Of a stretch of 64,000 nt of DNA, positions 1 to 8,468 are shown piece after piece. The stretch is taken from assembly GCA_913043205.1 (NCBI GenBank), contig CAJWLF010000003.1, positions 61,496-125,495 on the forward strand, in the 5' to 3' direction. Every line of letters begins with the position of its first letter. The stretch's first letter is position 1. This DNA comes from an uncultured Chloroflexota bacterium (lineage in GTDB: Bacteria > Chloroflexota > UBA11872 > VXNJ01). A program made the translations under genes and the position numbers. The notes beneath the pieces are model-generated. The model saw only the letters and a list, made by a program, of their open reading frames with translations. It had not been told where the DNA came from and made no database searches.

Positions 1-50
1 CACAATATCGATTAACCCGTCATTATAATGGAAATCAAGCTGCCTTCAGA

Positions 51-530
51 TCAGTTCTGAGGCTCTAAAAATGCGATCGTTTGGTCACGCCTATAGTCAA
101 ATATCTTAGCCAATACCTTCGCGACAAAAACCTTGTGAGCGATCATTCCTAAAACACCTAATGGCTCCCTATATTCAACTAGATCAGAAACTACCGTACA
201 GTCGTCTCCACAAGATATAAATTCGTGTGTGTGACGCCAAAACGCGAATGGGCCGGACTCTTGTTCGTCAATAAATCGGATATTTGGTTCCCAACAAGAA
301 ATACGGGTACGCCAACGAATGGGAACTCCAAACAACGATAATGCATAATCAATTCTTCCCTCAAGCTCCATCTGTATAGGACTTTTCGTCAATATCCTGA
401 AATGAAGAAATGGCGGCGTTATCGCTTCCAAGTTCGATGCGTTTGAAAAAAACGCAAATACTTCGGAGATTGGTTTATGGACAGTCAGATTCCGGCGCAA
501 AGTATGATTTTGGCAACCCACTTTGCTCAT
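51..530 (-). CDS. SRPBCC (START-like) ligand-binding family protein
   Basis: About 159 residues, the usual size of a single SRPBCC/polyketide-cyclase fold. The N-terminal part (VHKPISEVFAFFSNASNLE) has the typical first strand and helix, and a charged C-terminal helix ends in FDYRRDQTIAFL. These folds bind hydrophobic ligands in a deep cavity; no substrate can be read from the sequence. I chose the ATG at 530; a GTG directly before it at 533 is also possible. The start overlaps the stop of the upstream endonuclease/phosphatase gene (GTGATGA), so the two are probably translationally coupled. Family call is firm, function unknown. Confidence 0.75.
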   Translation of the reverse strand: MSKVGCQNHTLRRNLTVHKPISEVFAFFSNASNLEAITPPFLHFRILTKSPIQMELEGRIDYALSLFGVPIRWRTRISCWEPNIRFIDEQESGPFAFWRHTHEFISCGDDCTVVSDLVEYREPLGVLGMIAHKVFVAKVLAKIFDYRRDQTIAFLEPQN

Positions 531-1324
531 CACTTTTCAATATTAGGGGCATGATTTAAATGAGTTGTCAGCGGATAATGATCAGAAGCCATCTGTGTGT
601 CTTTATCATCCACTACATCCGAGCTAACTATCAACTCGGTAAGTTCACCAGAAACAAATATGTAATCAAGCCGTACCGGACTGAATTCCGATTCTGGAGT
701 TGCCGGAGTTGGAATAGTATGCTGTCTTCGATTAGTATGCATATGAGCATACGTATCAGTGAAGCCTGCGTCCTCCAGTTCTTGAGTAACTCGAAAGTCA
801 AGTACACCATCACGCGAATGCCTGATGAGAGTAGGTTCAGCCAACTCACTTGCCCCTATATCATCTAAATGGCTGATCGAGTTAAAGTCTCCCATGATTA
901 CCGTAGGTTCGCCCTCCCTATAATGTCTTAGCACAGTCTTTATCTCGTTTAATTTGAGGTCGGTGTCCCGCGGATGAAGATGCGTACATAGCACTCGGAC
1001 ACGTGACCCGCTTCCATCATCCACCAAGACATCTATTACTCCGTGCCAAAACCCGTCGGTGGAAGAATCAGCACTCACAATAGTAAACGGATCTCTTACG
1101 AGAACAGCAATCGGAAAGCCATCAGTGACCAACATCAACCCAGACATCCCTACATTATGTTGAAATTCCCGGAATAGCCGGTTCCCATCTGACTCCCAGC
1201 CGACACATTCTTGTAAAGCAATAATGTCTGGAGATTGATCGAGAACCACGCGAGAAACTATATCCCGCCTATCTCTTAAAATTCCAAGAGGGACGTTCCC
1301 TCCCTCCAGAATGTTGAACGTCAT
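530..1324 (-). CDS. Endonuclease/exonuclease/phosphatase family hydrolase
   Basis: A 264-residue metal-dependent hydrolase of the EEP fold (DNase I, exonuclease III and sphingomyelinase superfamily). Visible motifs in order are TFNILEGG, ALQE (metal-binding Glu), CTHLHP, GDFNS (catalytic Asp/Asn), DYIF and the C-terminal SDHYPL with its Asp-His pair. The catalytic core is complete. Only about ten residues could precede the ATG, because a TGA lies at 1340-1342 in frame. Substrate could be a phosphoester in nucleic acid, lipid or sugar; the family does not decide. The stop overlaps the start of the SRPBCC gene. Confidence 0.8.
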   Translation of the reverse strand: MTFNILEGGNVPLGILRDRRDIVSRVVLDQSPDIIALQECVGWESDGNRLFREFQHNVGMSGLMLVTDGFPIAVLVRDPFTIVSADSSTDGFWHGVIDVLVDDGSGSRVRVLCTHLHPRDTDLKLNEIKTVLRHYREGEPTVIMGDFNSISHLDDIGASELAEPTLIRHSRDGVLDFRVTQELEDAGFTDTYAHMHTNRRQHTIPTPATPESEFSPVRLDYIFVSGELTELIVSSDVVDDKDTQMASDHYPLTTHLNHAPNIEK

Positions 1325-1628
1325 TAATTTCAGTGCGCATCACCAATAGTTTGATTTGCGGATATGGTAATAGTCCGACAACCTACAATAAGTCGGAACA
1401 AAGGCATCAAAGTGAAATACTTGGCAAATAAGCCAGTTTTCATCAAGAACCGCACCCAACAAACATTCAATTCATTTCTTTTAATTGCTCGGACAGCCAA
1501 ACAATGCCCTCCAATTGGACACAAACACCTATCTCATATAATTTAGGATGCCCTATTGAATAACACATTCCTTCTCTGCGCCAGCATTATGATTACTAAA
1601 CCGAAATGAACCCGAAGCAAAAAAACCT
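1325..1628. other. Intergenic region between divergent genes
   Basis: 304 bases between the minus-strand hydrolase and the plus-strand glycerol-3-phosphate dehydrogenase. Short open frames on both strands here have no recognisable domain and lack good start signals. It presumably carries the two divergent promoters; I could not pick out convincing -35/-10 pairs, RNA genes or strong hairpins. Confidence 0.5.
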
Positions 1629-3302
1629 ATGGTATCTGACGCCATGTCAATAACGACCAAAGCAGACAACTCAATCGGGAAAATATCAGATCGCCAACAG
1701 ACACTTTCTTTGGGCGATCGAAACTTTAATCTGGACAAATTGGCCAATGATATTTTTGATCTACTGGTGATAGGTGGCGGAATAACAGGATGTGGGATAG
1801 CACTAGATGCTTCTAGCCGAGGACTCAAAGTAGCACTCATCGAAGCCCACGATTTTGCCTCCGGTACGAGCAGTAGATCAAGTAATTTAATTCACGGCGG
1901 CTTGCGTTATCTCCAACAACTTGAATTCGGACTGGTGCGAGAAGCCGCAGTGGAAAGACAGCTTCTCACAAAACTTGCCCCCGGACTGGTTACTTTTTTA
2001 CCATTTATTTTACCCGTCTATGGCAGCATAAAAGACTCTATAAAATATCGTGCTGGACTGACTATATACGATCTGCTTGCTGGTAAAAACAATTCAAATC
2101 GTCACAAGAAACTATCCAAAACAGAGTTATTTGACCTGTCCAAACTGATAGAAACCAAATCCTTAAAAACTGCTTACGAATACTACGACGCCGTCACCGA
2201 CGATGCCCGGTTAACAATTCAAGTTGCAAAAGTCGCTTCCTCATTAGGGTGCACTCTATCGAATTACGTGCAATTCCTGGCCATTACCAAAAATGGCACA
2301 GATGGCGCCGAGGCAGTAGTTCTTGATCGTCGCACAGAAAAAGAATTCACCATCAAAGCCAGCCAGATCGTGACCGCAAGTGGAGTATGGACAGATCAAT
2401 TAGGTCTAGCAAAGGAAACGCAGCAGGGCCTGTCAATATCTCCATCTAAAGGAAGCCACATCCTTCTTAAAGCAGACCGCATGTTGCCTGCAAATGCTTT
2501 TAGCATGACTTCCCCTTCCGATCGCAGATTAGTCTTTGCGGTACCGTGGTACGGGACCCTCTTAGTCGGTACCACAGACACTCCGTACAAAGGCGACTTG
2601 TCTCAACCATTAGTAACTAAAGATGATGCTAAATATTTGCTCGAAACGATAAACCATCAATTGCCAAATGCAAATTATGGGTACAAAGACATCATCAGTT
2701 CACAAGCAGGATTAAGACCTTTACTCACGGAACAAGGGAAATCTCTAGGAGAAACTTCCCGGAAAGAACAAATACTTCACTTGTCACATAATTTGACGTC
2801 TGTGGGAGGAGGGAAACTAACCACATATCGCCCCATATCAGCCAGAGTTGTCAATTCAATTTTTCGCCAATTGGGAATATCCGAATCAATGCCTAGCCTT
2901 ACATCACACATACCCCTGCTTGCCAGGATCGCAGAGCAACCCGCTCCTAATACCAAAACCTCTATTACCCAGCCATTAACTGAGTCATCATCAAAAACCT
3001 ACTTCAGTCAATCAATGGAACATTTCAAAACCCTAGAGACCGATAATACCCTCCAGTGTGCATGCTTCCACACCGAGTCACAAGTACGCTTTTGCCTCAA
3101 AAATGAGATGGTCGTAACGATCGAAGATTTTCTCGCTCGGCGCACACGGACAGTGCTCTTAGACCCTCAGAATGGCACCGTTGCAGCCAAGCAGGTATCT
3201 AAGATAATCGGTCAAACCCTTGCTTGGACTGAGGAACAACGTCTAGCCCAACTAGATTCTTATATAAAATTTGCTAAACATTACCAACTGAATACGAATT
3301 AA
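1629..3302 (+). CDS. glpD: FAD-dependent glycerol-3-phosphate dehydrogenase
   Basis: A 557-residue flavoprotein oxidising sn-glycerol-3-phosphate to dihydroxyacetone phosphate and passing electrons to quinone at the membrane. The dinucleotide-binding motif is at residues 47-54 (VIGGGITG), followed by the acidic strand end LIEAHDF and the family signature SSRSSNLIHGGLRYL. The C-terminal domain (about 430-557) includes FLARRTRTVL. Length matches the GlpD/GlpA family. A second Met at codon 6 is an alternative start. No glycerol kinase or facilitator gene is adjacent, so regulation cannot be judged. The linker around residues 430-470 is Ser/Thr-rich and poorly conserved-looking. Confidence 0.92.
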   Translation: MVSDAMSITTKADNSIGKISDRQQTLSLGDRNFNLDKLANDIFDLLVIGGGITGCGIALDASSRGLKVALIEAHDFASGTSSRSSNLIHGGLRYLQQLEFGLVREAAVERQLLTKLAPGLVTFLPFILPVYGSIKDSIKYRAGLTIYDLLAGKNNSNRHKKLSKTELFDLSKLIETKSLKTAYEYYDAVTDDARLTIQVAKVASSLGCTLSNYVQFLAITKNGTDGAEAVVLDRRTEKEFTIKASQIVTASGVWTDQLGLAKETQQGLSISPSKGSHILLKADRMLPANAFSMTSPSDRRLVFAVPWYGTLLVGTTDTPYKGDLSQPLVTKDDAKYLLETINHQLPNANYGYKDIISSQAGLRPLLTEQGKSLGETSRKEQILHLSHNLTSVGGGKLTTYRPISARVVNSIFRQLGISESMPSLTSHIPLLARIAEQPAPNTKTSITQPLTESSSKTYFSQSMEHFKTLETDNTLQCACFHTESQVRFCLKNEMVVTIEDFLARRTRTVLLDPQNGTVAAKQVSKIIGQTLAWTEEQRLAQLDSYIKFAKHYQLNTN

Positions 3303-3331
3303 TCGTGCAAACACATTCGCCTATAGTCGGA

Positions 3332-4150
3332 TTATTTCTTTCTCATGACCCTGTATATAAGCTTCTCACTCTGGCGCGTCATCGGTCTCAATTCATAGTC
3401 CCCAGCAATGTCCATTATCTTTAACCCCACCGAGTCAATCAGAACCTCGAGTTCCCCAGGAAATATAGGCCTTGTTGCGTAGTCAAATACGGCTGTGCGA
3501 GAAGCATCGTGAGGAGCCCGCGGATTCGCAAATTCATGGTGACGAAGGATGCGCTGAAAATTTGGGTCAATTGTAGTTGTGCCTCTATACAACAACGTTT
3601 CCCCTAACTCTCTGTTAAAGACCTGCCTAGGTCTTTCACGCTCTACACGGTATTTACCTGCAGCAGAAATGTATTGAGTAGGCTCAAACGCTATAAATAA
3701 AGACCCGTCAGGCTCAAGATGACTTTTGCAACGTGAGAGTGCCTTTTTCAGGTCTGATGATTTTGGAAGATGAATTAGAGAATTGGCCCCCGCAATTATC
3801 AACGGGAATTTTTTTCTAAGGGAAAAAGTTTTCATATCAGCTTTGCTGAATTGCAATCGCCTTGTGAGATCAAGCATTTTCGCCTTAGATTGACCGACTG
3901 ACAGCATATCCTTGTCAAAATCCATGGCTACAACTTCATAACCTGCTTCAGCTAAAGGAATTGCGACCCTGCCAGTGCCACAAGCTAGTTCTAATATGGG
4001 CGAACCATAGCGTTTTGCCATCTCCAAGTACATTGGAACATCACCCCTGAAGTCGCCAGTCAGAGCTTCATAGTACGAAGCAAAACCGGGTGCCCAACTG
4101 GGAAGATCATGTGCTACCTCTTGAGAATCCTGATTATCATCTTCGGCCAA
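3332..4150 (-). CDS. Class I SAM-dependent methyltransferase
   Basis: A 272-residue protein with a clear Rossmann methyltransferase core. Motif I is at residues 53-60 (LELACGTG), the acidic end of strand 2 is VVAMDFDKDML, and motif post-I/IV lies near ADMKTFSL and IIAGANSLIHL. The PxxxYLEMA segment before motif I resembles the Methyltransf_25/UbiE-like small-molecule group. Acceptor substrate unknown. Convergent with glpD, 29 bases apart, and separate from the next minus-strand gene by about 260 bases without a recognised feature. Confidence 0.8.
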   Translation of the reverse strand: MAEDDNQDSQEVAHDLPSWAPGFASYYEALTGDFRGDVPMYLEMAKRYGSPILELACGTGRVAIPLAEAGYEVVAMDFDKDMLSVGQSKAKMLDLTRRLQFSKADMKTFSLRKKFPLIIAGANSLIHLPKSSDLKKALSRCKSHLEPDGSLFIAFEPTQYISAAGKYRVERERPRQVFNRELGETLLYRGTTTIDPNFQRILRHHEFANPRAPHDASRTAVFDYATRPIFPGELEVLIDSVGLKIMDIAGDYELRPMTRQSEKLIYRVMRKK

Positions 4151-4413
4151 TGGAACTCCTGATTCGAGTGCGATAAAACGCTAATTATACCAAATGCGTG
4201 CGACCTCAAATTGGCCCTCACGACAGCGATGCGAACTCTAACTATTACACGGCACAATCACACTGTAAAGCCGCCAGACAATTATCGGCTTCCATATCCA
4301 GTTCAAACGCTCAATAATTTAGCAAGGTTGCTGCAGCCCCAATACAATCAACATACCAGTAACGTTTAGCGTTCGGTGTTGAAGTTGGACTATTTACCAC
4401 ACTACTGTGCACA

Positions 4414-5592
4414 TCAATGGTCATCCCACGGAGTTGCCATAGAACTCCACGGAGAATCACTTCCATGCATATCCGCCTTCTCAGTAGCAATCTTCTCAGC
4501 CAGACGCTTTTCCCTCGCTGCATCATCTTGTTCTCCAGGTTCCAAGCATCGGCTAGCTGATAACCCCTGTATAGCGGAAAGAGGGGTCTGTTCAACAAAG
4601 GCAATCATCGCTGCTGACAATTGTTCCGCCCCTCCATCTTGGACAAAATGCCCGACTCCATTGATAGTCACATGATTGACTCCAGGATAATTCGCACCAG
4701 GACAATATCGTTTCCATATGGCATCCCCTCCAGCCATGACGGTGTCTTCATCGCTAAAAGCCAATAGCACCGGCTTTGACCATTGTCTAAAAACTGCCCA
4801 AGCCGCAGAATTGTTCTCAGCCTCTGAAAGTTGAGGCCGACCGGTGGGATCAGTTACTGGAGTGGGTACTAGTTCTGGAAAACGTCGGGCCCCTGCCTTG
4901 TAAGAGTCGGTAGGATACGGTGCCGAATAAGCCCGTAACTCCGCGCTGCTCATCTCAGGATTGCTGGGCCCGACAGCTTTTTGAGCCATAATTTGTGCTG
5001 GCCAGGCACCACCTCTCTCTGCAATCCAATCGGATGACCGGAGCCCAGTCTTAAAAGCCCAATCCTTCCAAGCATAAAAGGCAGGACTCATCTTGAACCA
5101 CGTATCGTCACCTGTTGGAAGCATAGTATTTGAAATAACAAGACGATGAAACGCATTAGGATAGGCTGCAGCAACCCTCAGTCCAATCAGCCCTCCCCAG
5201 TCCTGCAACAAAATGGTCGCTCCTCGGAGATTCAGGTGATTTACAAGAAGATCCACATTCCAGCCTATATGCCGCTCATACGTGTAATCTCGCTCATTCA
5301 CAGGTTTATCGCTTCGACCACAACCAACTTGATCAAACAAAATTACTCGGTAGCCTGCCTCAATCAATGGAGGGACTATTTTGCGATTTAGATATGACCA
5401 GGCTGACATGCCATGAGTTAGCACCACCGTCTCATCAGCCGACTCATCCCCTAGATCGTAATAAGCAATACCAACTTTCAAACCATAGAGACTCGACTCA
5501 AAGTATGTCACATCGTATGACCAATCTTTCAAATCATCAAAATTGGATTCTGGTGTACGTAATACTGTCAATTCACAATCCTTAACCTTCAA
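4414..5592 (-). CDS. Haloalkane dehalogenase-like alpha/beta hydrolase
   Basis: A 392-residue alpha/beta hydrolase that closely follows the haloalkane dehalogenase pattern. The nucleophile elbow is LLQDWGG with Asp131 as nucleophile and Trp132 as the usual halide ligand. The catalytic His is in VGHFVQDG (His315), with an acid in AFSDEDTV (281-283). The cap contains AYSAPYPTDSYKAGARRFP, a stretch typical of dehalogenases rather than epoxide hydrolases. An oxyanion-region motif THGMSAWSYL is at 59-68. The C-terminal ~50 residues (charged, Ala/Glu/Lys-rich) extend beyond the usual ~300-340-residue enzyme. Expected reaction is hydrolysis of C-halogen bonds in small haloalkanes; actual substrate unknown. 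Confidence 0.82.
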   Translation of the reverse strand: MKVKDCELTVLRTPESNFDDLKDWSYDVTYFESSLYGLKVGIAYYDLGDESADETVVLTHGMSAWSYLNRKIVPPLIEAGYRVILFDQVGCGRSDKPVNERDYTYERHIGWNVDLLVNHLNLRGATILLQDWGGLIGLRVAAAYPNAFHRLVISNTMLPTGDDTWFKMSPAFYAWKDWAFKTGLRSSDWIAERGGAWPAQIMAQKAVGPSNPEMSSAELRAYSAPYPTDSYKAGARRFPELVPTPVTDPTGRPQLSEAENNSAAWAVFRQWSKPVLLAFSDEDTVMAGGDAIWKRYCPGANYPGVNHVTINGVGHFVQDGGAEQLSAAMIAFVEQTPLSAIQGLSASRCLEPGEQDDAAREKRLAEKIATEKADMHGSDSPWSSMATPWDDH

Positions 5593-5788
5593 CTAATTGC
5601 AGTACTGATCTAACTATTTGCCGACACAACACTGAATGAAATCAAACAAGCACTCCCATGCCCACTGCAGATACTAGCTATAATCAAGCAGCGTCCTGCA
5701 GTAAATATGCCCACAAAACCAACAAATTGCGCTAGGCAGGAACCTGATAAACTAAATAAATCCTAGAAACGCAACTTATCAGTAACGC

Positions 5789-5794
5789 TATAAT
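5789..5794 (+). promoter_or_regulatory. Likely -10 element for tRNA pair
   Basis: A perfect TATAAT lies 16 bases before the mature 5' end of tRNA-Trp, the right distance for a promoter serving the tRNA-Trp/tRNA-Leu pair. No good -35 hexamer is visible at the standard spacing, so this is tentative. Confidence 0.4.
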
Positions 5795-5810
5795 TCAGAC
5801 TTGGGTCCAT

Positions 5811-5887
5811 AGGAGTGTAGCTCAGTCTGGCAGAGCAACGGTCTCCAAAACCGTCGGCCGGGGGTTCGAATCCCTCCACTCCTGCCA
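5811..5887 (+). tRNA. tRNA-Trp (CCA)
   Basis: Full cloverleaf: acceptor AGGAGTG (5811-5817) pairs with CACTCCT (5877-5883); anticodon stem ACGGT/ACCGT encloses loop CTCCAAA with anticodon CCA at 5845-5847; the T-arm carries GGTTCGAATCC. The 3' CCA is encoded. Two bases separate it from tRNA-Leu, so both are probably cut from one transcript. Confidence 0.95.
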
Positions 5888-5889
5888 AA

Positions 5890-5976
5890 GCCGAAGTGGC
5901 GGAATAGGCAGACGCGCTGGTCTCAAAAACCAGTGAGGGAAACCTCGTGTCGGTTCGAACCCGACCTTCGGCACCA
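5890..5976 (+). tRNA. tRNA-Leu (CAA)
   Basis: A class II tRNA with a long variable arm. Acceptor GCCGAAG (5890-5896) pairs with CTTCGGC (5966-5972). Anticodon stem CTGGT/ACCAG encloses CTCAAAA with anticodon CAA at 5924-5926. The variable arm (TGAGGGAAACCTCG) forms its own hairpin, as in tRNA-Leu. Encoded CCA end. Confidence 0.95.
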
Positions 5977-6030
5977 CATCACCTAGTCATAGGGTCAACA
6001 ATGCCCAAACCCAACCTTCCCGACTATTTA

Positions 6031-6261
6031 TTACTCAACTTCAGGAATGTCTAGGTCCATACCGGGGTAAACAGTATTAGGATCAGCTCCATCAAAACGC
6101 CATTTGTTTTTCTGGAAAATAACCTCCCATTTACCCTCGTCCCCGTACTCGCGTTCAGCGATACTACGCAACGTCTCTCGTGGCATAACCTTGATCGTGT
6201 GCCGCACTGCTGCGGGCTCTTCTTTTTTACTACCGAAAAATCCCAACTTTATCCTCCCCAT
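6031..6261 (-). CDS. Small LysM-domain protein
   Basis: 76 residues, nearly all one LysM-like module (about residues 20-75), with RETLRSIAEREYGDEGKW, the central N and the closing PGMDLDIPE. LysM modules usually bind peptidoglycan or chitin, but stand-alone cytosolic LysM-like proteins related to phage-tail and BON-LysM proteins also exist. No signal peptide or membrane segment is visible, so peptidoglycan binding is not assured. The N-terminus (GRIKLGFFGSKKEEP) is a basic linker. Stands alone between the tRNAs and the divergent pyrF. Confidence 0.7.
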   Translation of the reverse strand: MGRIKLGFFGSKKEEPAAVRHTIKVMPRETLRSIAEREYGDEGKWEVIFQKNKWRFDGADPNTVYPGMDLDIPEVE

Positions 6262-6370
6262 GATGGAATTCCATGGTGCTCCATTGGAAACTATTCAAAT
6301 AATACGGAATACCAGCCCCAGTTTCAAAACAAATAGTCATTAGTCGACTGTAATAAGATATTGATACACT

Positions 6371-7228
6371 GTGGAGCGAAACTTCAGAAGTTGTGGAATT
6401 ACACTGACCTACACACTAAATGAACGCCTATTATCTCTAAATGAATCCCGGCAAACCGCTTTGTGTGTTGGGCTTGACGTATCTCCAGAACGCCTGCCCA
6501 CCGAGCTTCCTCGCGATATCAATGGAGCCCACACGTTTATACAAAACATCATCGAAGCTACATACCAATTTGCTGTAGCCTTCAAACCAAATTTAGCATT
6601 CTATCTACAGTTCGGAAGCGAAGGTCTGAATTTACTCTCCTCAGTCCGTCAAATGGTACCAAGTGAGTGCTTAGTCATTGGAGATGCCAAATGGGGTGAT
6701 ATTGGTAACACTAGTGAAGTCTATGCACGAGCCGGATTCGACGTTCTCGGGTTTGATGCAATCACTCTGAGTCCTTATCCGGGCACTGACGCAATACTGC
6801 CGTTCATAGGTGACCCTCAAAAAGGAGTGTTCGTACTTTGTAAGACAAGCAATCCAAGTGCTCATGAGTTTCAAGGTAACAACACGGACTCTAAACTGAA
6901 TCCAATTTTTCTACAGGTAGCACACAAAGTGGAAAAGTTGAATACTAGAGGCAACTGCGGTCTAGTCGTGGGTGCAACACAACACTCTGGGTTAGATATG
7001 GTCCGGGAAATCGCACCCACCACTTCCACATTGGTACCAGGGATAGGGGCCCAGAACGGAAACCTTGAGGATGTCGTAGCCTCTCTATCAAAATCCCCTA
7101 GTACAGGCTTATTGATAAACTCATCACGCAGCATTATCTACGCCACCGGTGATAGTAGTTACCAACAAAACTCGAAATATGTGGCTCAAAAATTGTCTGA
7201 AGCTATCGCCGAGAAGCTCTATCGCTAG
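6371..7228 (+). CDS. pyrF: Orotidine-5'-phosphate decarboxylase
   Basis: A 285-residue decarboxylase making UMP from OMP, the last step of de novo pyrimidine synthesis. It is the longer type 2 subfamily. The catalytic Lys-Asp array is visible as DAKWGD (Asp105, Lys107, Asp110), with Lys72 in AFKPN; LCVGLDVSPERLP opens the barrel and LVPGIGAQNG is the phosphate-binding segment. The start is a GTG at 6371; no in-frame ATG lies before the conserved core, so an alternative CTG about 11 codons later cannot be excluded. No other pyr genes are adjacent. Confidence 0.93.
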   Translation: MERNFRSCGITLTYTLNERLLSLNESRQTALCVGLDVSPERLPTELPRDINGAHTFIQNIIEATYQFAVAFKPNLAFYLQFGSEGLNLLSSVRQMVPSECLVIGDAKWGDIGNTSEVYARAGFDVLGFDAITLSPYPGTDAILPFIGDPQKGVFVLCKTSNPSAHEFQGNNTDSKLNPIFLQVAHKVEKLNTRGNCGLVVGATQHSGLDMVREIAPTTSTLVPGIGAQNGNLEDVVASLSKSPSTGLLINSSRSIIYATGDSSYQQNSKYVAQKLSEAIAEKLYR

Positions 7229-7308
7229 CTTAATCTTAACGGTGAGATTGTTGGTGACAAGACGAGCCCGTGGTACGGTTTCCTACCAATGATAGAAACT
7301 AAATCGAA

Positions 7309-7385
7309 GGGCACGTAGCTCAGCTGGTTAGAGTGCCACGTTGACATCGTGGAGGTCACAGGTTCGAATCCTGTCGTGCCCACCA
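7309..7385 (+). tRNA. tRNA-Val (GAC)
   Basis: Acceptor GGGCACG (7309-7315) pairs with CGTGCCC (7375-7381). Anticodon stem CCACG/CGTGG encloses TTGACAT with anticodon GAC at 7343-7345. T-arm GGTTCGAATCC and encoded CCA are present. Lies 80 bases after pyrF on the same strand. Confidence 0.95.
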
Positions 7386-7528
7386 AATACCCTATTCCCC
7401 ACCAGAAAATTTCCACGGTAACAAGGAGCTCTAAACAACCCTCTTAGCCATCTAATATCACGTTTTGCAGATGATTTACCCTGCATTTACAACAAAATAT
7501 ATGGCTCTTAGACTTGCATCATATGGCA

Positions 7529-7559
7529 GTGACACCGATACTGTGACTATATGTATACT
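7529..7559 (+). promoter_or_regulatory. Possible promoter of the 66-aa protein gene
   Basis: GTGACA (7529-7534) and TATACT (7554-7559) resemble -35 and -10 hexamers with a rather long 19-base spacer. Position fits a transcript starting near 7566 that would include the GC-rich leader hairpin. Weak evidence. Confidence 0.3.
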
Positions 7560-7579
7560 TGCCCGACCACATAAGGAAC

Positions 7580-7595
7580 AGGCGGGGGGCCGCCT
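7580..7595 (+). promoter_or_regulatory. GC-rich leader hairpin
   Basis: Perfect inverted repeat AGGCGG / CCGCCT (7580-7585, 7590-7595) around a GGGG tetraloop, 46 bases before the start codon of the 66-residue protein. No T-run follows, so it is not an obvious terminator; it could stabilise or control the leader. Confidence 0.45.
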
Positions 7596-7641
7596 CAAAC
7601 CTGGTCTGAGCAGCCCATAGTAACAGAGGAGCCGGCGCCCG

Positions 7642-7842
7642 ATGGCGTACTCAGTAGCAAGCAAGAAATCAGGTAAGACCTACTATCTACATTCCAAGGA
7701 TGTAACTCTAAATGGTGGTCGCCAGCAGACAATTTATTACTTTGCAGGAGCAGCAGGGGACAATGCCCTTGATGACCTGCCCGCCGGCTACCAAGTGATC
7801 GAGAACGCCCGAACTGGGCTTCCAATGCTGAAAAAAGCATAA
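7642..7842 (+). CDS. Small conserved hypothetical protein (66 aa)
   Basis: A 66-residue soluble protein with SGKTYYLHSKDVTL, a central GGRQQTIYYFA and the end TGLPMLKKA. I recall similar short proteins as conserved and uncharacterised in several bacterial groups, but name no function. It reads as a compact beta-rich fold with a basic C-terminus. AGAGGAG at 7625-7631 is a good ribosome binding site ten bases before the ATG, which supports a real gene. It is a single-gene unit flanked by a GC-rich hairpin in the leader and overlapping hairpins plus a T-run in the 3' region. Confidence 0.75.
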   Translation: MAYSVASKKSGKTYYLHSKDVTLNGGRQQTIYYFAGAAGDNALDDLPAGYQVIENARTGLPMLKKA

Positions 7843-7898
7843 TTAAGGCGAACCCCGGATCTGAGAGTGGTCTTAGACAATAGAAAACCGTGCTTGTA

Positions 7899-7952
7899 GG
7901 CGGGGCCTTCACAATCTGAAGGTCACCGCCGGGGCAGTGCGGTAGTTTTTTT
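7899..7952 (+). terminator. Terminator with overlapping alternative hairpins
   Basis: A long hairpin pairs GGCGG (7899-7903) with CCGCC (7926-7930) and CCTTC (7906-7910) with GAAGG (7918-7922). A second hairpin pairs ACCGC (7925-7929) with GCGGT (7939-7943) and is followed two bases later by seven T (7946-7952). The second is a standard intrinsic terminator for the plus-strand 66-aa gene; the two share 7925-7930 and exclude each other. Confidence 0.6.
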
Positions 7953-7966
7953 GGTCGTGGAAAGAC

Positions 7967-8257
7967 TCACTCTGCTATTGATATCGAGTCGATAGCAGCG
8001 GCCAGTTCAGTGTCTAGTATGGTTACAGCGTTCTGGCTATGAGTTGAGAGAACTATTTCAACATTACGATAACGGATGTTTATATCGGGGTGATGATTCT
8101 TAGCCTCTGCAAGGTCTGCCACCAAGTTTACAAACCTTATGGAATCCGTAAATGACTCAAATTTAAACCATTTTTCAATTGCGCCATTTTGCAACAACCA
8201 TTTATCCAATCTTCCGATTGCACACTCTATTTCTCGATCTGACAACAATTCGCCCAT
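7967..8257 (-). CDS. phhB: 4a-hydroxytetrahydrobiopterin dehydratase (PCD family)
   Basis: A 96-residue pterin-4a-carbinolamine dehydratase. The active-site signature is visible as EAKNHHPD (Glu51, His55, His56, Pro57), with the third His in STHSQNA (His73). Length equals the family norm. The classical role is recycling of oxidised pterin after aromatic amino acid hydroxylation; no hydroxylase gene is nearby, and in many bacteria the family is linked to molybdopterin or folate chemistry instead. Single gene, convergent with the 66-aa gene. Confidence 0.9.
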   Translation of the reverse strand: MGELLSDREIECAIGRLDKWLLQNGAIEKWFKFESFTDSIRFVNLVADLAEAKNHHPDINIRYRNVEIVLSTHSQNAVTILDTELAAAIDSISIAE

Positions 8258-8468
8258 TATGCATATCTCCTCACCTACAAATCTATGATCTATCGACCAG
8301 CCACATAAAACACTAGCAGACGCAGACAGCCTGCAAGATTGAAGGAAGAATCAAAACAATCAATTAATTATGAAGTACTTATGTGACTGAGATGCCTTAC
8401 GCACTCTAAAATGGACCTTGATGACTATTGACAGCCTCAATTTCACCTATAGGAGATTCCATAAAGGC

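Noticed and set aside
4311..4604. 97-residue minus-strand frame after the dehalogenase
   Set aside because: Overlaps the dehalogenase C-terminal coding region in another frame and looks non-coding; I found no sign of a frameshift there.
5593..5788. Possible extra gene or RNA before the tRNA pair
   Set aside because: Only short frames without start signals; no cloverleaf or riboswitch core visible.
7225..7416. Minus-strand frame with GTTGFEPVTS-like peptide
   Set aside because: It is the antisense of tRNA-Val; this peptide pattern is a well-known artefact of reading across tRNA T-arms.
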